Assembly: GCF_000764305.2 (NCBI RefSeq)
Contig: NW_025932970.1
Coordinates: forward strand, 62,001-126,000
Source of the DNA: Hyalella azteca
Taxonomy: Eukaryota > Arthropoda > Malacostraca > Amphipoda > Hyalellidae
Direction: 5' to 3'
Length of the DNA: 64,000 nt
The notes under the pieces were generated by a model. It was not told the origin of the DNA. It ran no database searches and saw only the letters and a program-made list of their open reading frames with translations. The translations under genes and the position numbers were made by a program. Below are positions 43,732 through 58,997 of this stretch, piece after piece (within the stretch, counting starts at the first letter, position 1; every line of letters begins with the position of its first letter).

Positions 43732-45739
43732 GACTAACAACTATCAATATCTCCGTTTCAAGATGCGATATGGAATCCTTCATAAATTTGTGAGATAATC
43801 GGATTCAATTAACAAAAAGACCACAAAATTTAGGAAAGGATCATTAAAAAATTGAAATAATTAAGTGCAGAGATTTAAGTAATTGCTGAATGATAATATT
43901 TTTACGAACAACTGAAAACTTTAAATGAAAAGTGTTATCGTTCATTTTTCGATCGCGTGTGAAGTGAATTCAGTGACCAAAAAAGACTTCACGACCGGAT
44001 GGTGACAGACTATACACACTGATAGGCGCTCAGATCGCAATTTGATTATTATTCATATTCAGTTAATACTTTCAACAACTATGCCAACCTAATCGCTTTC
44101 AAGTCCTAAGAATTGTGGCAGGCAAAGTAAGCCTCTCAGACTAGTAGTAGGTACTAGTCGTACAAAAAAATGACTGTTTCACTTATTAATGAGTTAATAG
44201 CTGAAATAGCTGAAGTTCCATGGTAAGTGATTAGCATTAAATAACACTTCAAGAGTATCAGAAAAATGTTTCGTCGAAAGACAACTTTAAAACCTAAAAT
44301 CTTCCATCTATACAATAGGCCTACATTGTATACAAATTTGATGAGATCAAAATCGAAGTGTCCGAGACCTAGAAATCTTTCAAAGGTCGTTCCATGGCAA
44401 TTCAATGAACAAAATGAAGTTTGGCTTTAACTCGATAGGTACTGTTGCTGTGAAAATACAATTTTTATTGCTTGCAGTAGTCTTTGAGATTGCCTTCTCT
44501 TATCTTCCTTGTTATCTATGCAAGAAGTAATGCAGATTTGACGATCAAAAGCACATACAACCTCACTCATTCATCGGTAAACGTCCACTGGACGGCCTGG
44601 ACCCACGGTGACCCACTGCTGACTTATCGTAGACGCTTGATTCGTCATCAACTATCGCGGCTACGCTGCTGGTGGATTATTTTGAATGCGATCGAAAGAT
44701 ATTAAAACTATCGTTTCAACTCAAATTCATTACTTCCAGGTGTCTTTTTTTATCCTTATATTCTAGAATGAATTCACATGTCATCTCATTAGTTCGAATC
44801 TTTCAGCGAAATGGACTATTCGCATGCGGGAAATTATTGATATATCTCCAAAATCTCCAGTTCCAAATATCCTTTTTCCAGCTTACTCAAGTGTGGATTG
44901 AGCGCCTTAAATACAAAAACGTTTGCTCGAGTGTAAAAAAGTTACTATAAAAAACCTCCTGAGAACTAATTAATTGATGGAAATGAAATTATATTGCGCT
45001 TTAACAAATGAACAAATGAAAAAAAGTAAATGTCCGGAGATGTGAGGCGGCTGACGGTAAAGATGCGCTGGAAGTTTGTGAGGTCCGAAGTCCAGTAAAA
45101 CCTGTTCTAGAGCTCGACTTCTCGTGCCTAAAATAATCTTCTATGTACGTCCTTATATACTTGCTCTAACTGCGCATCATAATTATTGATAATGAAATTA
45201 TGTATAATAAATATTTCGCACCAGTCTTAGCACGTTGTTTAGACCGTATTTGATAAATGTTTATGATTTTATGATCACAATTATTACAATGCATGTGAAT
45301 TAAAATTTAACAATGTTAGTAGTTTCATGGTAGAGATAAATGCGAGGTATTCAGACTGGAATTTGTATAATGCTTGTTATAAAGAAAAATAATTTTATTT
45401 ATAATAAGCATAAGATAATTTTTTCATACAGTACCTATGCAATTCAAGATTTTGATTCGATGCCTTCAGGCTTATAATTTGAATATTAGGTAATTTAATC
45501 ATAAAGGATATGAATATTCAGATATTGAGAATTCGATATCGGTGAAATGTATGTTAAATATTTGAAATTACTTCACCCAGTTGAAGTTAGTGCTCTTATG
45601 ACGTGCAATCCCTTCATGCGTCCAAATTACTTATTTTTTGGGTGTTAGCGACATTAGATCAAACGCGCACCTATTTGGAAGAGTAATTTGTTGGTACGAA
45701 TATATTGGACAGGACCATCGGAAGAAAATTATAGCCTTA

Positions 45740-45820
45740 GCTGTGTCAGAATAGAATAGAAGTGTCGGCACTGAAGAATGACCTGTTGCCGATTCTTGAA
45801 CTTTCCGTGACTGTTATGAT
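45740..45820 (-). mobile_element. SINE-like dispersed repeat, copy 2
   Basis: Shares AATAGAATAGAAGTGTCGGC and CCTGTTGCCGATTCTT with the block at 5640-5800, with a short internal deletion. Only the tail part is recognisable. Confidence 0.4.
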
Positions 45821-48800
45821 TATTCGTAAAAAGTGTAATCATGAATGTCATTCATAGACCTTACTTGATCTGCAAGCGTTAGAAATGATGGCAACTCTAA
45901 AATGCGTCATTATTATTCGGGTTACACCTCTTATTTTATTGTGTATATAATTCATCTTGAGTCTTCAGTGTAATGTTCCAATTGTCAATAGCCATTAATT
46001 TTGTGTTGAGAATATTACGGGCACTCAGTCATGACTCTGCAGTAAAATAGATCTAAATAACTCGTTTTCCATTTCTAATTTGATTTTTGTAGTTTTAAAT
46101 TACAACGCAAGCACATATTCTGTCGCATACATACATATGAAAATTTTAATTTAATTAATAAGAACTTGTAGAAAAAATCTACAATTAGATGGGGTAGATT
46201 TGACGTGATTTTACAACAGCGAGCATATTCCTTTGAGCTTAGGCAGTTCATTCAAGCTTTAATTCTATCACATTGCATTTGGATTTATTGAGGAAACTGA
46301 AACAGAATTGTACTCTTTTCTTTTCTAAGGAAAACTTTTACTGGAATGAGCTTTGTCACAACAATGAACACAGGACGTTATATATATTTATATATAATTA
46401 TAGATACAGAAGATGGTGGTGTTTTAAAGGAGATGCAATTTCACCGTACAAAGATGGGGAAGTTTATAGATGCATGGCTCAAGTTAGGAACACAACAAAA
46501 ATCTGGGATGACCGAAACATTTAGTCTTCGTAAAACAAGAATATTAAAAATTATCATCAATTTAACATGAGGACCACATTCATGCATATACAACATGCAA
46601 AATTCATTTAGGAAACATGCTCCACACTTTGTAATTTAGTGTCACAGCATATTTAAATAGCTTGAATCCGAATGAAAAACTATCCATGACCTCGGTTGAA
46701 TATATCAGTAGTTAAGTTGATCTAAACGCTTCATAAACGTGACGGATTCTTCTACTTAAACAGATGTACAATTTGAAAGTATAAAAACTAGGAGCTAAAC
46801 TTAAAACAAATATTCATAGATGGCAATAGCTTAGTTCTTAATGCGATAACTATCGTAACACAAACTCCAGATTTAGTCGAAAGTGTGAAACATCTTAACT
46901 CATTATATGATTGTCAATATCGTGAACATGTCACCGCATGGTTGGGGTTCTTAGACCGGCGTAAAAAAATTATTAACTGTTCAATAGTTTTATACGATAA
47001 AGCCTCAATTCGTCTAAAACGAAACTAAAAATAATATATCAGTGGGTTTGCTGTGCGTTTGTATGGAAGCTCGAACATCAACAATATCATCACGAAAACA
47101 TGTTGATTGATGGCTGTGTTTAGGGAATGACATTTGATAATCTTCACAATAAACATAATGTAGTATAATTATAAAGAGAGAAATGCATAAGGAGCAAAGC
47201 GCACGGAATTCAAATACATAGAGTTTTCATGCATGTTCTGAACACACCTATGTATAAATATATAATGCAGTTATACACAATAGAGATCAGGTTTACATTT
47301 ACGTATAGAACATTAAAAAGTAGTCAACAGGTCAAACAATGTACATTGATCTACAAATCTTTACATAAGAACACGCTAGAAATGGAATAATTCTGCAACA
47401 CACACACACATAAATTCACACAAGATATACAATAATCTACACTTTGCCTAAAAACAAACTATGGGTTAATTTGGTTCAGGATAATCAAGTTTCTAAGTCG
47501 GACGAAAATATTTTCCTTTATTGGGTAGACTCTGCCTCGTCGCAGCGTCAACCCCATTGTCAAATTGATAGTGTTTAACCTTAATCAAACATAGGGACCC
47601 TCTTTCAAACTTCTAAATAGCTAGCAATTTTACCAAAATTCATTAATCAGTGTTAGGTATAGAAATAGATGTGCATTATGAGAGAAGGAGAGAAATGAAT
47701 TTACTTGAAATGCTTAAAAATGCATTAGGTTTCAGTATACACCATCGTACTCATTTAATTGTATTTTTAATGAGAAGTATGCCACAAATTAAAGATGCAT
47801 AATGCATACTAGATAGCTCGTGAATCGTTCGTCATCAAAGAAAATTTCACCGCTGTTGAATTGATCAGAAAGCTAATCAAAGATTGGCAAGAATCTTTCC
47901 CGAATGGCATGAGCTGTAATGCTATATATCGGCAGTGCAGATTATTAGGTTACGAAACCGAATTTATGCACACCGTTGCCGACAATACTTTTAATTAATT
48001 AAGTACAAAACTTCCTATTCTGTTACAATGGCGTTCCCTAGCGCGCTTTTGCAGAACTTCCACAATAAAATTATATCTTAGCTAAACTGAAAGTTTTTGC
48101 ATTTAAGTAGCCGATCTTATAACAAAAAGTTTGATTCAAGTTTATGTGTGAATAATGATCGCAAATTATCACGTAAGTAGGAGCAAAAGTTATAGGCAAC
48201 TATCAAATAACTAACGAGTAAGTAAATCAAGCACAAATATTTTGCCTTGAGTATTGACCATCGTTTGAAAATAAATAAATCGACAAAATAACGTTCATTT
48301 TTTATGAGGGCATTCTTTCTCTAATGAACATTAGTCACCTGACTAAAATAACTCACTGAGTAGGTTCATGCACATTTTATTAATAAATTGAAAGTTTAGT
48401 ACACCAATGGGAATGTTCAAGGGTTCATCAGAGCTAGGAAGGTTATCGATCATACACATCGAAAATTCTAAGCAAAGAACACATGGTCATAAATACATGG
48501 ATGTATAAACAGCTACAACATCGCTTATCTATGTGTACGTATCGTAGATTCTTAGAACATCAACGTTAGGAAAAACATTAAATAAATCTGTCCAGGTAAT
48601 AAGAATAATTTTTATTGTATAAGAATGAAGATGGCATCAAAAGCTTAAATTACACACAAATTATCTCAATAGGGCGAAAGAATATCTCCTCATCTAATAA
48701 GAAGCATAAGTAGGTGACATTTGTCGGCTCATTCTACACAGCTTTGACTCTATGACACATCTCAGTGTACAAGCCTCTAAATTCTCATGGTTAGTCACCG

Positions 48801-51289
48801 TACAAGTATATAGTTGAACAATCTACAAAACAATTCTAACTACTCGGAAGATTAGGCCATTCATAGTAAGCGTAAGGACAATCCTCAAGTTTATTCCTGC
48901 AGCATGTAAAAGAAATTATCATCTTGAAAATACGTCACTTGAAACCGACTCTGTGATGCCATCAATTCACATTTCCGAGACCCGCAGCGATCACAATAAA
49001 ATCTCTAAAAACTTGCTCAGGTCTGTGACTTTGAACAGATTCATTCGCAAATTTATCAATACAGGATTTTTAGAAAACTGAAAATATCTTCATTGATATC
49101 GCTTCAGACTCATGAACGAAACTTCTCTACGCTGCGATATATAACATCTCTATACACTAGAGTGATTTTTAGACTGTCAGCATTCTTACCAGAAAGAGAA
49201 TTTTTGAACACGAAGAATACTTTCAGACTAAAGAAAAAAAGCTCGGCTTTAAGCATCGTAATTAGATTTTCGGATGACCAAATTTTATGGAAAGAGTTCG
49301 AATTTGGAATTATAAGTCAGACGAGACCTTTTTGCCGATTTTTAGCATCAATCGAGAGTTTAATGCAAAAAAGGCTTACTTATCAAGCATATTTTGCCGC
49401 TTGTCATAGCGACGGCATTCAAAAATTCCAGAATCAAACGTGGTAATGCAAATCCGATTCACATCAAGACCAACCAGCACGGAAATTTTCATGCTTGCAT
49501 GGTAACCATGGTAATCGACAAGTTTTAATTACATTAATAGATACAGGCAACACTGAGCTAACTATACGCTAAATTCAAAGCCATGTAAGAAAGGATCAGA
49601 TAATTTTTTTTATGTAGCAAAGTTAGTCCGAAGTACAGCGAAAATTTACGAAGGTTTGATATATGACTAATTTTCGGTGTTGAACACCAAGCACCGCAAA
49701 GTTCATAAAGCAGAATTTTTTACTTGCAGTCATCATTTTTTTTTGTGCAAGTTTTCTTTAATTTAAACTGGAAATTGATGCGGATGAAGATTACATAATC
49801 CGATTATATAAATCCGGGCGTTACAAATTTAACATCACTATTTTCACCAGTTAGCAATTGGGTTCATTTTACTTAATCGTATCAGAATAGAGATAAACAT
49901 AATTGTGAGCGATATTTCACCTCGTTCAATAACATTTACTAATACTTCATTTGAAAATCAAGCTAGCAATAACGACTCAATGCATTATTTTAAGAAAATT
50001 ATTGAGTACTTCGCAGCATTCAACACACTAATAAGAACGCATCGAATGACTTGTCAAGTTTTTTCCTAAGTTAACAGGAATTTGCAATTAACTTTCCGTA
50101 CTCTTATTGAAATGAAACCTTTAAGATGCTGCCTCACATGAGCTACATCAGATCAGACGTACATCAGTTGTTTATGAAGTCGCAACGTACAGCGGTGTTC
50201 TGTTTAAAATGTTTGGCAAATGTTCACATCAACTAAAGAATTATTTAAAAACAGTTGAACTCATCAGTAATTTGGCATTAAGATGACACTTCTTAGTTAA
50301 AAAAACTTATAATTTCCACTTAACGATTTATTTTTTTCCTGGTCTGCAGAAATTCATTCATGGAATGAATAATTTTAAAATAAATTCTCCAAAGGCGAAA
50401 CTATAATTCTGCCATAAACAAAAATTTCATTTGTTGAAACTGTGCGTTGATAGCAGACACAATCAACGATCGTTCTTTTGGTAGACCTGTCGTCCTAATA
50501 AACCTACACCGTCAGCACCACCATGCAATATTTAATGTAGAAATAATGCATTAGTTTTAATTTTCTAAAAAATATTCTTAAGGTATTTATTACACTGGTA
50601 CTTTTTTAGGAAGACGAAGCTTTGGTATCTCAAGAGCACCGCAATAACTAACGCAATTGTGAAGAATGAGTCTCAAAGTAGAGCAAAAATATGAGAATAA
50701 ATTTAAGAAAAGAACAAGATTTAATTTTTTATATAAGATTTAATCGCTCGTGACTATGTTTCAAATATCGGTGAAAAGAAGGTCCAAACATGAAACAAAT
50801 ATTGTGCACAAATAAGAATATGGTCAAATGGATGAAAAATTCTGAATGAAGTATTTTTAAAGCTAATTTAAACAGCAAAACAAGTGACAGGTTAACTTCT
50901 CATGCGTACTCCAGTAAATATCCATTCAAATTTAAAGAAAAATAATTTTAGAGAGATAATAATTCATCTCTGCTAAGAGATTGAGCTCATTTGCCATTAT
51001 AAAACGAAAAACTGCAATGATTTAGAGCTAAGACGGCAGTTCAGCACGAATACAAGTTCAGCACAATTTAATATAACAACTTGAATGTAATAGAACTATC
51101 AGTCTATCAGTGACATTTATTATAGTACAGTAACGACTAAAATAGTTTAAAAGATTTCCTTACAACTTCGGAAACGTTTTTTCAACAGGTTGTGAAATTG
51201 ATTATCTTCCTGAATAAATTTTTACTCAAAAGAGTATATATTAGGGGAGAACTTTTGTTTTAGTTAAGACAGTGAAATTTTTCAACTAT

Positions 51290-51445
51290 TCTCGTTAGTG
51301 GAGAGGAGAAAGATGAAATTGATTTTCCTAGGGACATGAATGTAAATTAAGTTATGATCGTAAATGGAGAGGGAAAGATGATATGATTAATGCTAAGAAA
51401 TTGTAAATTAAGTTATGATCGTAAATGGCACGGGAAAGATGAAAC
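51290..51445. repeat. Short tandem duplication, about 67 bp
   Basis: Two to three units sharing TAAATTAAGTTATGATCGTA followed by a GGGAAAGATGA segment. No coding content. Confidence 0.7.
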
Positions 51446-54400
51446 ATGATAAGAGTAATGCAGGAAAGTTGAGAATAAAGTTATGAAAAAGGTTCTGATT
51501 TACTTTTAATGGCAATGATGGCAGCACCTTTCCGCCGTACAAAAATATTGTACTCAGTTTCGATTAACAAGAAAGTCATACGCGCGATGATTATTATTTG
51601 CAATAAAATAGGATGTTTTGGTGTTTAAAAGTTCATAGAATTAAACTCTGAACATAACAACGTATAAATTGCATATAATTACTACAAATTATCAGACACA
51701 CGCACACAAAAATATACAAGCTCAGAGGCGTTGCTCAAGATGACAACCAACGTTTGCGTAACGTAACATTTGTACATTCAAATCATACGTTAAGTTGGAT
51801 TCACGACGAACTTGAATGAAGAAAGATTTTCATTTGGTACGAGGAACCAAACAGTCTTTGTCCAAGAAGACAGTTTGTAGTTTTATAATTTTTAAACTTA
51901 TATAATCTGAATAATCAGCTCATCATAATCATTTAATCACTGACTCATTGAAAGTCTTCGGTTTTTATTATGTTTATTGTACCTTATTCTCAATGGGATT
52001 TTTTTCTGTGATTAGATTCAATTAGATTGCTCTTTAGAAAACTCTTTATGAATTCGTGTTTACAAATTAAAACTAAAAATATTAACTTCGTTAGATAAAA
52101 ACGACAATAGTTGAAGCCAATTACAGCATCAAGAACATTAGGTTAACTTTGTTAACACTCATTGTAAATATCTACGTGATCGAGGTGTTCGTAACCGAAT
52201 TGACCGAGCAGGGAAACATACAGTTTTAAATAATACATGAAGTAAATGAACAAGATTGATAACAACATCAATGATAGTTATAACAATACAACAATCAAGG
52301 CGATGTTACTGAATATCATCAGTTATCAAGAAAAGCTTTAAGGATATAAAATTCGGTTAACGAATATAAAAAATTCACGCATTAAAGCGGCAACAATTAA
52401 AAATATAAAAACTTGGTGAAATATTTTTTAATTCGACTATTGAGCTTAAATCAGAACACATTAGTAAGAAACCTCTGTGATGTGTTAGTAAGAAACCTCT
52501 CACAAAGGACAAAATAATTAGCATTGGTCTGTTCCCTTCAAATATGATCAAATCGTTAAGATATAATGAAGCCAGTCTTATGTCTTATTCTATGTTATAT
52601 AATTTGGAACAAAATACAAGGTCACCTTATATAGAGTACACCTCAAAACGGCGCACGGCTTTGACACAAAACTACTACTCAGGTGTGATCGATCATTCAT
52701 GTTCAATAGATTCAACCCAAGTTGTAGCATATTTACCAAGTTTTTAGGGACTATAATGAACCTGATACTGGGAAGAGAGCCTCAATAAACGGCGGTATTC
52801 GACGCCTCTTTACGGTCACCGAAAAATTTTTGTCGGAAAAATTGGGAGAATATTTATGTAATTTTGTTAGCCAAAAATACGAGGACTTCGGAAAAATCGC
52901 CGTGCCTTCTGAGACAAATTATAATTAATAATCACAATTTGGTACAGAAGCAACTAGAAGCCGAAGGAAATAATCCCTGAGAGCGTTTGCAAAACAAGAA
53001 GAGTTTACGATGTGCTCAAATAATATTACATAATAATGTGTTTTGAATTCCATAAAACATGACAATAATGTATGCCTTCAAAATTATTTAAACAATTACG
53101 TTGGTCGAATCATATATCTGATCTGAACAATCGCATCAGTTCGAATGAGATAGAAAAAATTGCAATAGAATTGAATTTTGCTGAAGTAAAATTTCACCAA
53201 TTATGAGATAGACACCATATGTGATGTATATATATGAAAGAGAGGCAACCACTATTAAAATGTAAACAATGTAAGGCTAGAGTATGGTGAGACGATGCAC
53301 AGAAGCTGAGAGATGCACGCAGTTTACCAAGCCACCGCGTTTCTGCAACCAAACCAAACCACACGTCAGAAAAAAAAATTTTGGTCAATATAAAATATTT
53401 TACAAGGAAAGAGGAAAATTTTTGGTTAAAACACCGATTAAATCAGGTACTTTTGGAACTTTTGGAATCCATTTATCAATAATTTTTCAAAACACACACA
53501 ACTTAGAAAATCCATCATGATGACAAGCAAAGAAGATATTTCAGAGCCACACTGAAAAAGCCGACTGCAAATTTTAATTTTGAAGCAAAAATATAGCATG
53601 AAAAAGTTGAAGAAGTTATGTATCTACTCAACCAAATGAATACTTTATTTCAGCATCATCATGAAATTAATCATGAGAAAATATGGAGAAATTACTTCTA
53701 AGTTATTATTCGTAATTGTCATGGATAGCTCAATTTTAGAATGGAAAAGCAAACGCTAATAATATTCACCAAGAATAGTATAAAGAAATTACTCTATTGG
53801 CAATTTATGCACCAATTTTTACCCTTCATGAATTCTCTTTCAAGAGTTAACATAATGTTTAAGTTGTGACTGAATATGTGAATTTAAGAACAAAGGATCA
53901 AGACCAGCGTTACGCAGTCTTTTTTATAGTGGAGTAGAACTTGAGGTTCTGCATAGTGGTAGCCTAGCATCAACTAATTAACATTAGCCGCTAATATGCG
54001 GTATTAGTTGCTCTTTAAATCACTTGATGCGCTTATTGTAAGTGGATTAATCAAGTGTACTGTTAGAAAGAAATACGTCACTGGGACCAGGAGAGCTGAC
54101 ACAGGCGACAGATGAATAACATTATCGCGTGTTTAACAGCAAATATTTTTGTGAAGTAAAAAAAACTAAAAATTGTCCATCGCCCTCAAAGAGCTCGTGT
54201 AGCACAGAGTAGACCTTCGCTTAATTTCACCTTTACTGATCTTGGCTCAGACAAATTAGGTCAATAAATATTTTTTCCTCAATTTTTAATTCTCAAAAAA
54301 GGGTTGCAAGAGTAACTTATCTAAAGTGAGAGCCCAGATAAAAACTAGAATTTAATATGCTTTAGTTAATGAAATGATGAAGCTAGAATTTTAAATTCAG

Positions 54401-56184
54401 GCGTTGAGCCCACGTGATATTTGTGCCAATTTTTGCGGACCGCAAAACCGTATAACAACGCGTACGCTTTAAATGCGTTGCGCGTATGAATGGTGTGCTA
54501 CATAAATGGCAAATAATGAGCACGCGAATATTTTTCTTTATCTATCCAGCTACAAGGAAAAATGGAAGAAGGGCATGCACATGAATATTCAGCTGTATTA
54601 GTCTATTAGCTGACATACTCTCAAGGCACATCTGACATCAGACAAATAATTGTTCGCTGGCATACGCATCAGCAATGACAAAACTGAATTTAAAGAAAGT
54701 AGAGAAACTTGTAAAGATTTGGTGATGTCAATAATAATACACTGAGATCATCATGAAAATATTAAAAATAGAAGGATGAACAAATGTGATATCCCTACAA
54801 GAGATATGAGCTCCAGGAAATCATCATAAAATTAATTGGTTTATCCCTCATGATTTTAATATATAACATGAATAAATGAAGCTAGATAGAAACGAGTATC
54901 AAAATAACAAACAAATTTTAATGAAATCCGTCATGAACAATAACTATGGAAGATATTACCTTCCAATGTAACCAATTATAAAAAACATGATGATATATAA
55001 AAGAAGCGAAACAATTTGGTTATATATAAAAAATTTGAAAAACAAGCGTTTAAATCCCATGTACGAAAGAAACCAGAAAACAAAACCACAAGTTATTAAT
55101 ATAATACGATTACCTCTTTTCAAATATAACCAATTACATTTCAAGTCTAAAAAAAACACTAAATTTACTGTAACTAATTATTTATTAAATTTAACCAACT
55201 TTTTATGAGAAAGAATGAATAATACCCGAAGCGTAGGTGTTACAAAACCGCACACAAATATACCGAGATAAAAAATAAAGACAGGGAGCGAAATAAGTGA
55301 GACCCGGAGCAAAATGTTACGTACATAAATACGGCAAATAAAATTCACGGTGAACAAGGTACGGAAAAAATTAAAGCGTATGAATTTTGAAAAGGAATTA
55401 TAAGAATCTGATCATATCTAATTATAGATAAATGCAAAACGAGCATCTCAAGCTTTGACAGAAGACAAGACAAGGATTGATGTCAAACAGACGATTTGGC
55501 TACATGTATACAATAAGGATTCATTATACTCGTATATATTCACCGTGTACGCGGGAAAGCTTGCGTTCCGCAGGAGTTGGTAACATGGGCAGGCAGGAAG
55601 AAGTGGGACCGGGTTAGGGCATTGCGAAAAATAAATCGTTTCAAGGATCGTTACAAAAAAAAAATTGTTACGCAAATTTCCGAAAATTTAAATAATTAGT
55701 CTAAACTCAAAAGTAAGATTGTCCTAGTTGCCAGAAAAGACAGATATTCGTTGTAAATACGAAACAAAAATATAGAAGGTTGAAAAATCAGAATTCACAT
55801 AATGTTGGCCACGGGCCATTAAAACTGATACGAAACTGAAAACGAATGCTAAGATACGATAAGAAGTGTAACAACGGTTCGACTTCTTCCAGACGAGTCT
55901 CGTAAAATTCGTATAATATAGAAAAATCAGTCAAAAATTATAAGGATGCAGTCACAAAAAAATATTAGTATAAAATTTATACAATAAAAATGAAGAAGTA
56001 ATAAATATAAGACAAGCAAATAGATAAATTTCCGTGAGCTAATGAAACAGAGCTAAGAAACAGCGTGATACAGATATTTGAGTGGTCAATATTTAAAATT
56101 AGCGAGGAATTCGTAACTGCAGGATTAAGGACAATTAGTGAGCAATAGAACAACTTGCTTGCATAGAACAGACTGTGCATAACA

Positions 56185-56425
56185 AGAGGAGGAGTAACCT
56201 TTGCTGAGGGTGAGAGTAGCGGGTGTGTGCAGATTTTTTGGGATCGGCAGTGCAGAGGGGGAAGTGAATTCCAGAGAGGGTGAGAGTAGCGGGTGTGTGC
56301 AGATTACGGGAGATCGGCAGTGTAGAGGGAGAAGTGACCTCCAGAGAGGGTGAGAGGAGTGTAGCGGGTGTGTGGAGATTGAAAGGTTGTAACTATATAC
56401 TGGAGGAGAGTAACCTTTGAAGAAG
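56185..56425. repeat. GA-rich tandem repeat, about 70 bp, 2-3 copies
   Basis: Units contain GTGAGAGTAGCGGGTGTGTG and GATCGGCAGTG, ending CCAGAGAGG; GGAGGAGTAACCTTTG appears at each end. The 127-codon minus-strand ORF here comes from the repeat. Confidence 0.8.
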
Positions 56426-58997
56426 GTCAGTTCATAGAGTGTGCAGAGTGAGAAGAAGCAGCAGTGCAGAGTGTGCGCAGAGATGGTGCACTGTAGATAC
56501 CAGGGCACAACAACAGCAGAGGTGTGGTTCGCTATGCCATTTTTACGCTAAGGAACGTCGACGCTGCACAAAAGTACGTATCACAGCGAACATCGCTACG
56601 TGACTGGCCCAGTTCTTCTTCACACATTCTAAGTCATGTTAGGTAAAAAACCATGTTACAAGAGGTCTAGAATGTAAACTAGCCAACGACAAATTAGCGT
56701 AAGGTCATTATTAGTCAAGTTAAAATAGTCCCGAAAGTTGAAAAGGTAAAAATAAAACTAAATAGTCAGGCAGAGCAAATAGATGCGCCGAGGTACAAAT
56801 GAACTAACGCTTGAATTAAAATAAACGACGCGTAATTTTTTGCTGGATTATTGGAATTAATGCACGCAAGAGCAAAAAATTATATCCCGTTATCTTACAA
56901 AAGTCGCACAATTTTTAAAAAAGGACAAAAGGCTTCATTCAGAAGTTTCATCAACAGCACTCATCAAAGAGCCTTCACCAAGAGAGAATTGCACAAAAAT
57001 TATAAGAAAAACTTTTCGCTCAAGAGCGTTGTTTATCCAATATATAGAGAATTTGTAATTTATTTCAATTGAAGTTTCGATCCGTTGAGATAAATTTTCA
57101 GTCACTTCATGTTGAGATAAATTTCCAGTCGCGTCATATTAATGACATGAGCATTGAGCAGCTTCATTGAACAACATTCGTAGTGTGTCCCGTAACATAG
57201 ATACACATACAAGGTAAATCTAAATCACGAGAACTGAAGACATTCTCTAAAATTGTTAACGAAAAATATTAGTGGGCGGGAATGTACGAAGGCTTCCTTT
57301 AATGCAGCCATAACAACATGAAAGTCTTTAAAAACACTCACGTGGAGCTATACACAGGTACTTTAAAACTATAACAAAGGCTTCTACAGACAACATATGG
57401 AAAGTTTAATATTGAATCTGAGGTTGTAGATATTTCTGCGACTAATATGCTAAAAAAAATTCCGGTTTCTGAACAATTTTCACCATACTACCGCGTTGAC
57501 ATGTATTCTTGGGGTATTTAAGGGAACGAGTAATGGATAAGTTTTCCATGAATATAAATTTAAAGTACGAATTGATTGTAGGTATTCGAGTGCTGCGATT
57601 AGATTTTTCTATAATTTTGCAGAACCAGTTTTTTTTGTTCTTCTAGCATCTAGCTTATGTCAGGTGGAAGAAACTGTCTATCTGGCGGAACAATTTTAAA
57701 GTCACTAGACGACTTTCTATCTGGAATATCAATACCATTTTTATACGGTAGACTTCATATATTTTCCATCAAGTATGAAATAAACAAGTAAAGTTATGCG
57801 TCGCAAGCCTTTAAAATTTCGAAACATATACCCACTTCGAGCGGGTTCAACATTTTCACTTCATTGCCCATTGGGGGAAAGAAATTGCATATTCACAACT
57901 TTGACACGATAATTCCAACTTCAATCCAAATTACTTGACGATACGATAATTTCAACTTGAATTCACCATTATCGCCACCAAAATACTTTCAACTTCAATT
58001 TTAATTTTTAACAAGAAATTCCTATTTCTTGTCTGCACGACAATTAGAAATTTTAATTACATTTTCAGCAAAAAAAAAAGCAACATATAATTTATTTCTT
58101 TGCATCGTAACTTAAAATTCAACTCACATTTTTTGCTGTTATAACAGTTCGAGCTTCAATTCACATTTTTAACAACAAATTAACATTTCATGCTGGCATG
58201 AAAATCTCACCTTCAATTCATATTTCTTTCGCGCGCGTCAGTTAATACTTTATATCACATTTTGCAAGGGCACGGTAATACATAATTTAAATTATGTGGC
58301 TTTGAAAAAAATGTCCATAAAACGAAAACAATTAAAAATATGACAAAAATGATTGAAGGAAATTCAATTCTAATTTATAAATTCAATACGCGGAAAAATA
58401 CTGATAAAAATCGTAATTGATTGCTAAGTTGTCCCTTTTTGCTAAGATTAATTGATTCGATTTGAATATATTCTTAAGATTTTGCGTTGTTAAAGAGTGA
58501 TAATCTTTAGCGTAAGTATTTACATTTTTATAATCATTTTTAATGAAGAAATAAACATGTTGCTTAAAAAGTAATTGACGTTTAACATCAGTCACGATGA
58601 GATATGACGACACATTAATTTATAAGAGTGCGAGAAAAAATAAGTTTGGTAAACATTACTTAATTCGAATTAAATGATTTAAATCCGACTTAAGAAAATG
58701 ATGAATTTGCAAACTGAACAGATGAATTGAATGCACCTTAAAATGAGTCACAAAATAACTATAATTAAGGAAGCAAACTGAATGGGTAAGGTCATGTGAC
58801 ATTTATAAATACTCTTTAAAAAAATTATTTGCGATAAAAATACACGCCTAACTTTGAATTCGTATCAATTATCTGATACAAATATTTAAAGTTAAAAAGT
58901 TTAATGTTGGATGAAGTTCAACCATGAACAACAAAAGTTTTCGCTTGACTGGACAAAATTTAAGAGTTATCATCATCACAGAACGACGTTTAAATCA

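Larger units (their letters stand above)
43732..58997. other. 15-kb region without a recognised gene
   Basis: No exon of a known family was found on either strand. It contains the SINE-like block at 45740, short duplications and a GA-rich repeat. The plus strand is persistently richer in A than T, matching leftward transcription. A CG-richer patch at 45020-45125 could be an upstream noncoding exon of the BBOX1-like gene, but this is speculative. Confidence 0.45.

Noticed and set aside
45020..45125. CG-richer patch as a coding exon
   Set aside because: No frame is convincing and no family is recognised; it could at most be a noncoding 5' exon.
49093..49446. 117-codon plus-strand ORF in the gene desert
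   Set aside because: AT-rich codon content, no family motif and no splice context; expected by chance in sequence of this length.
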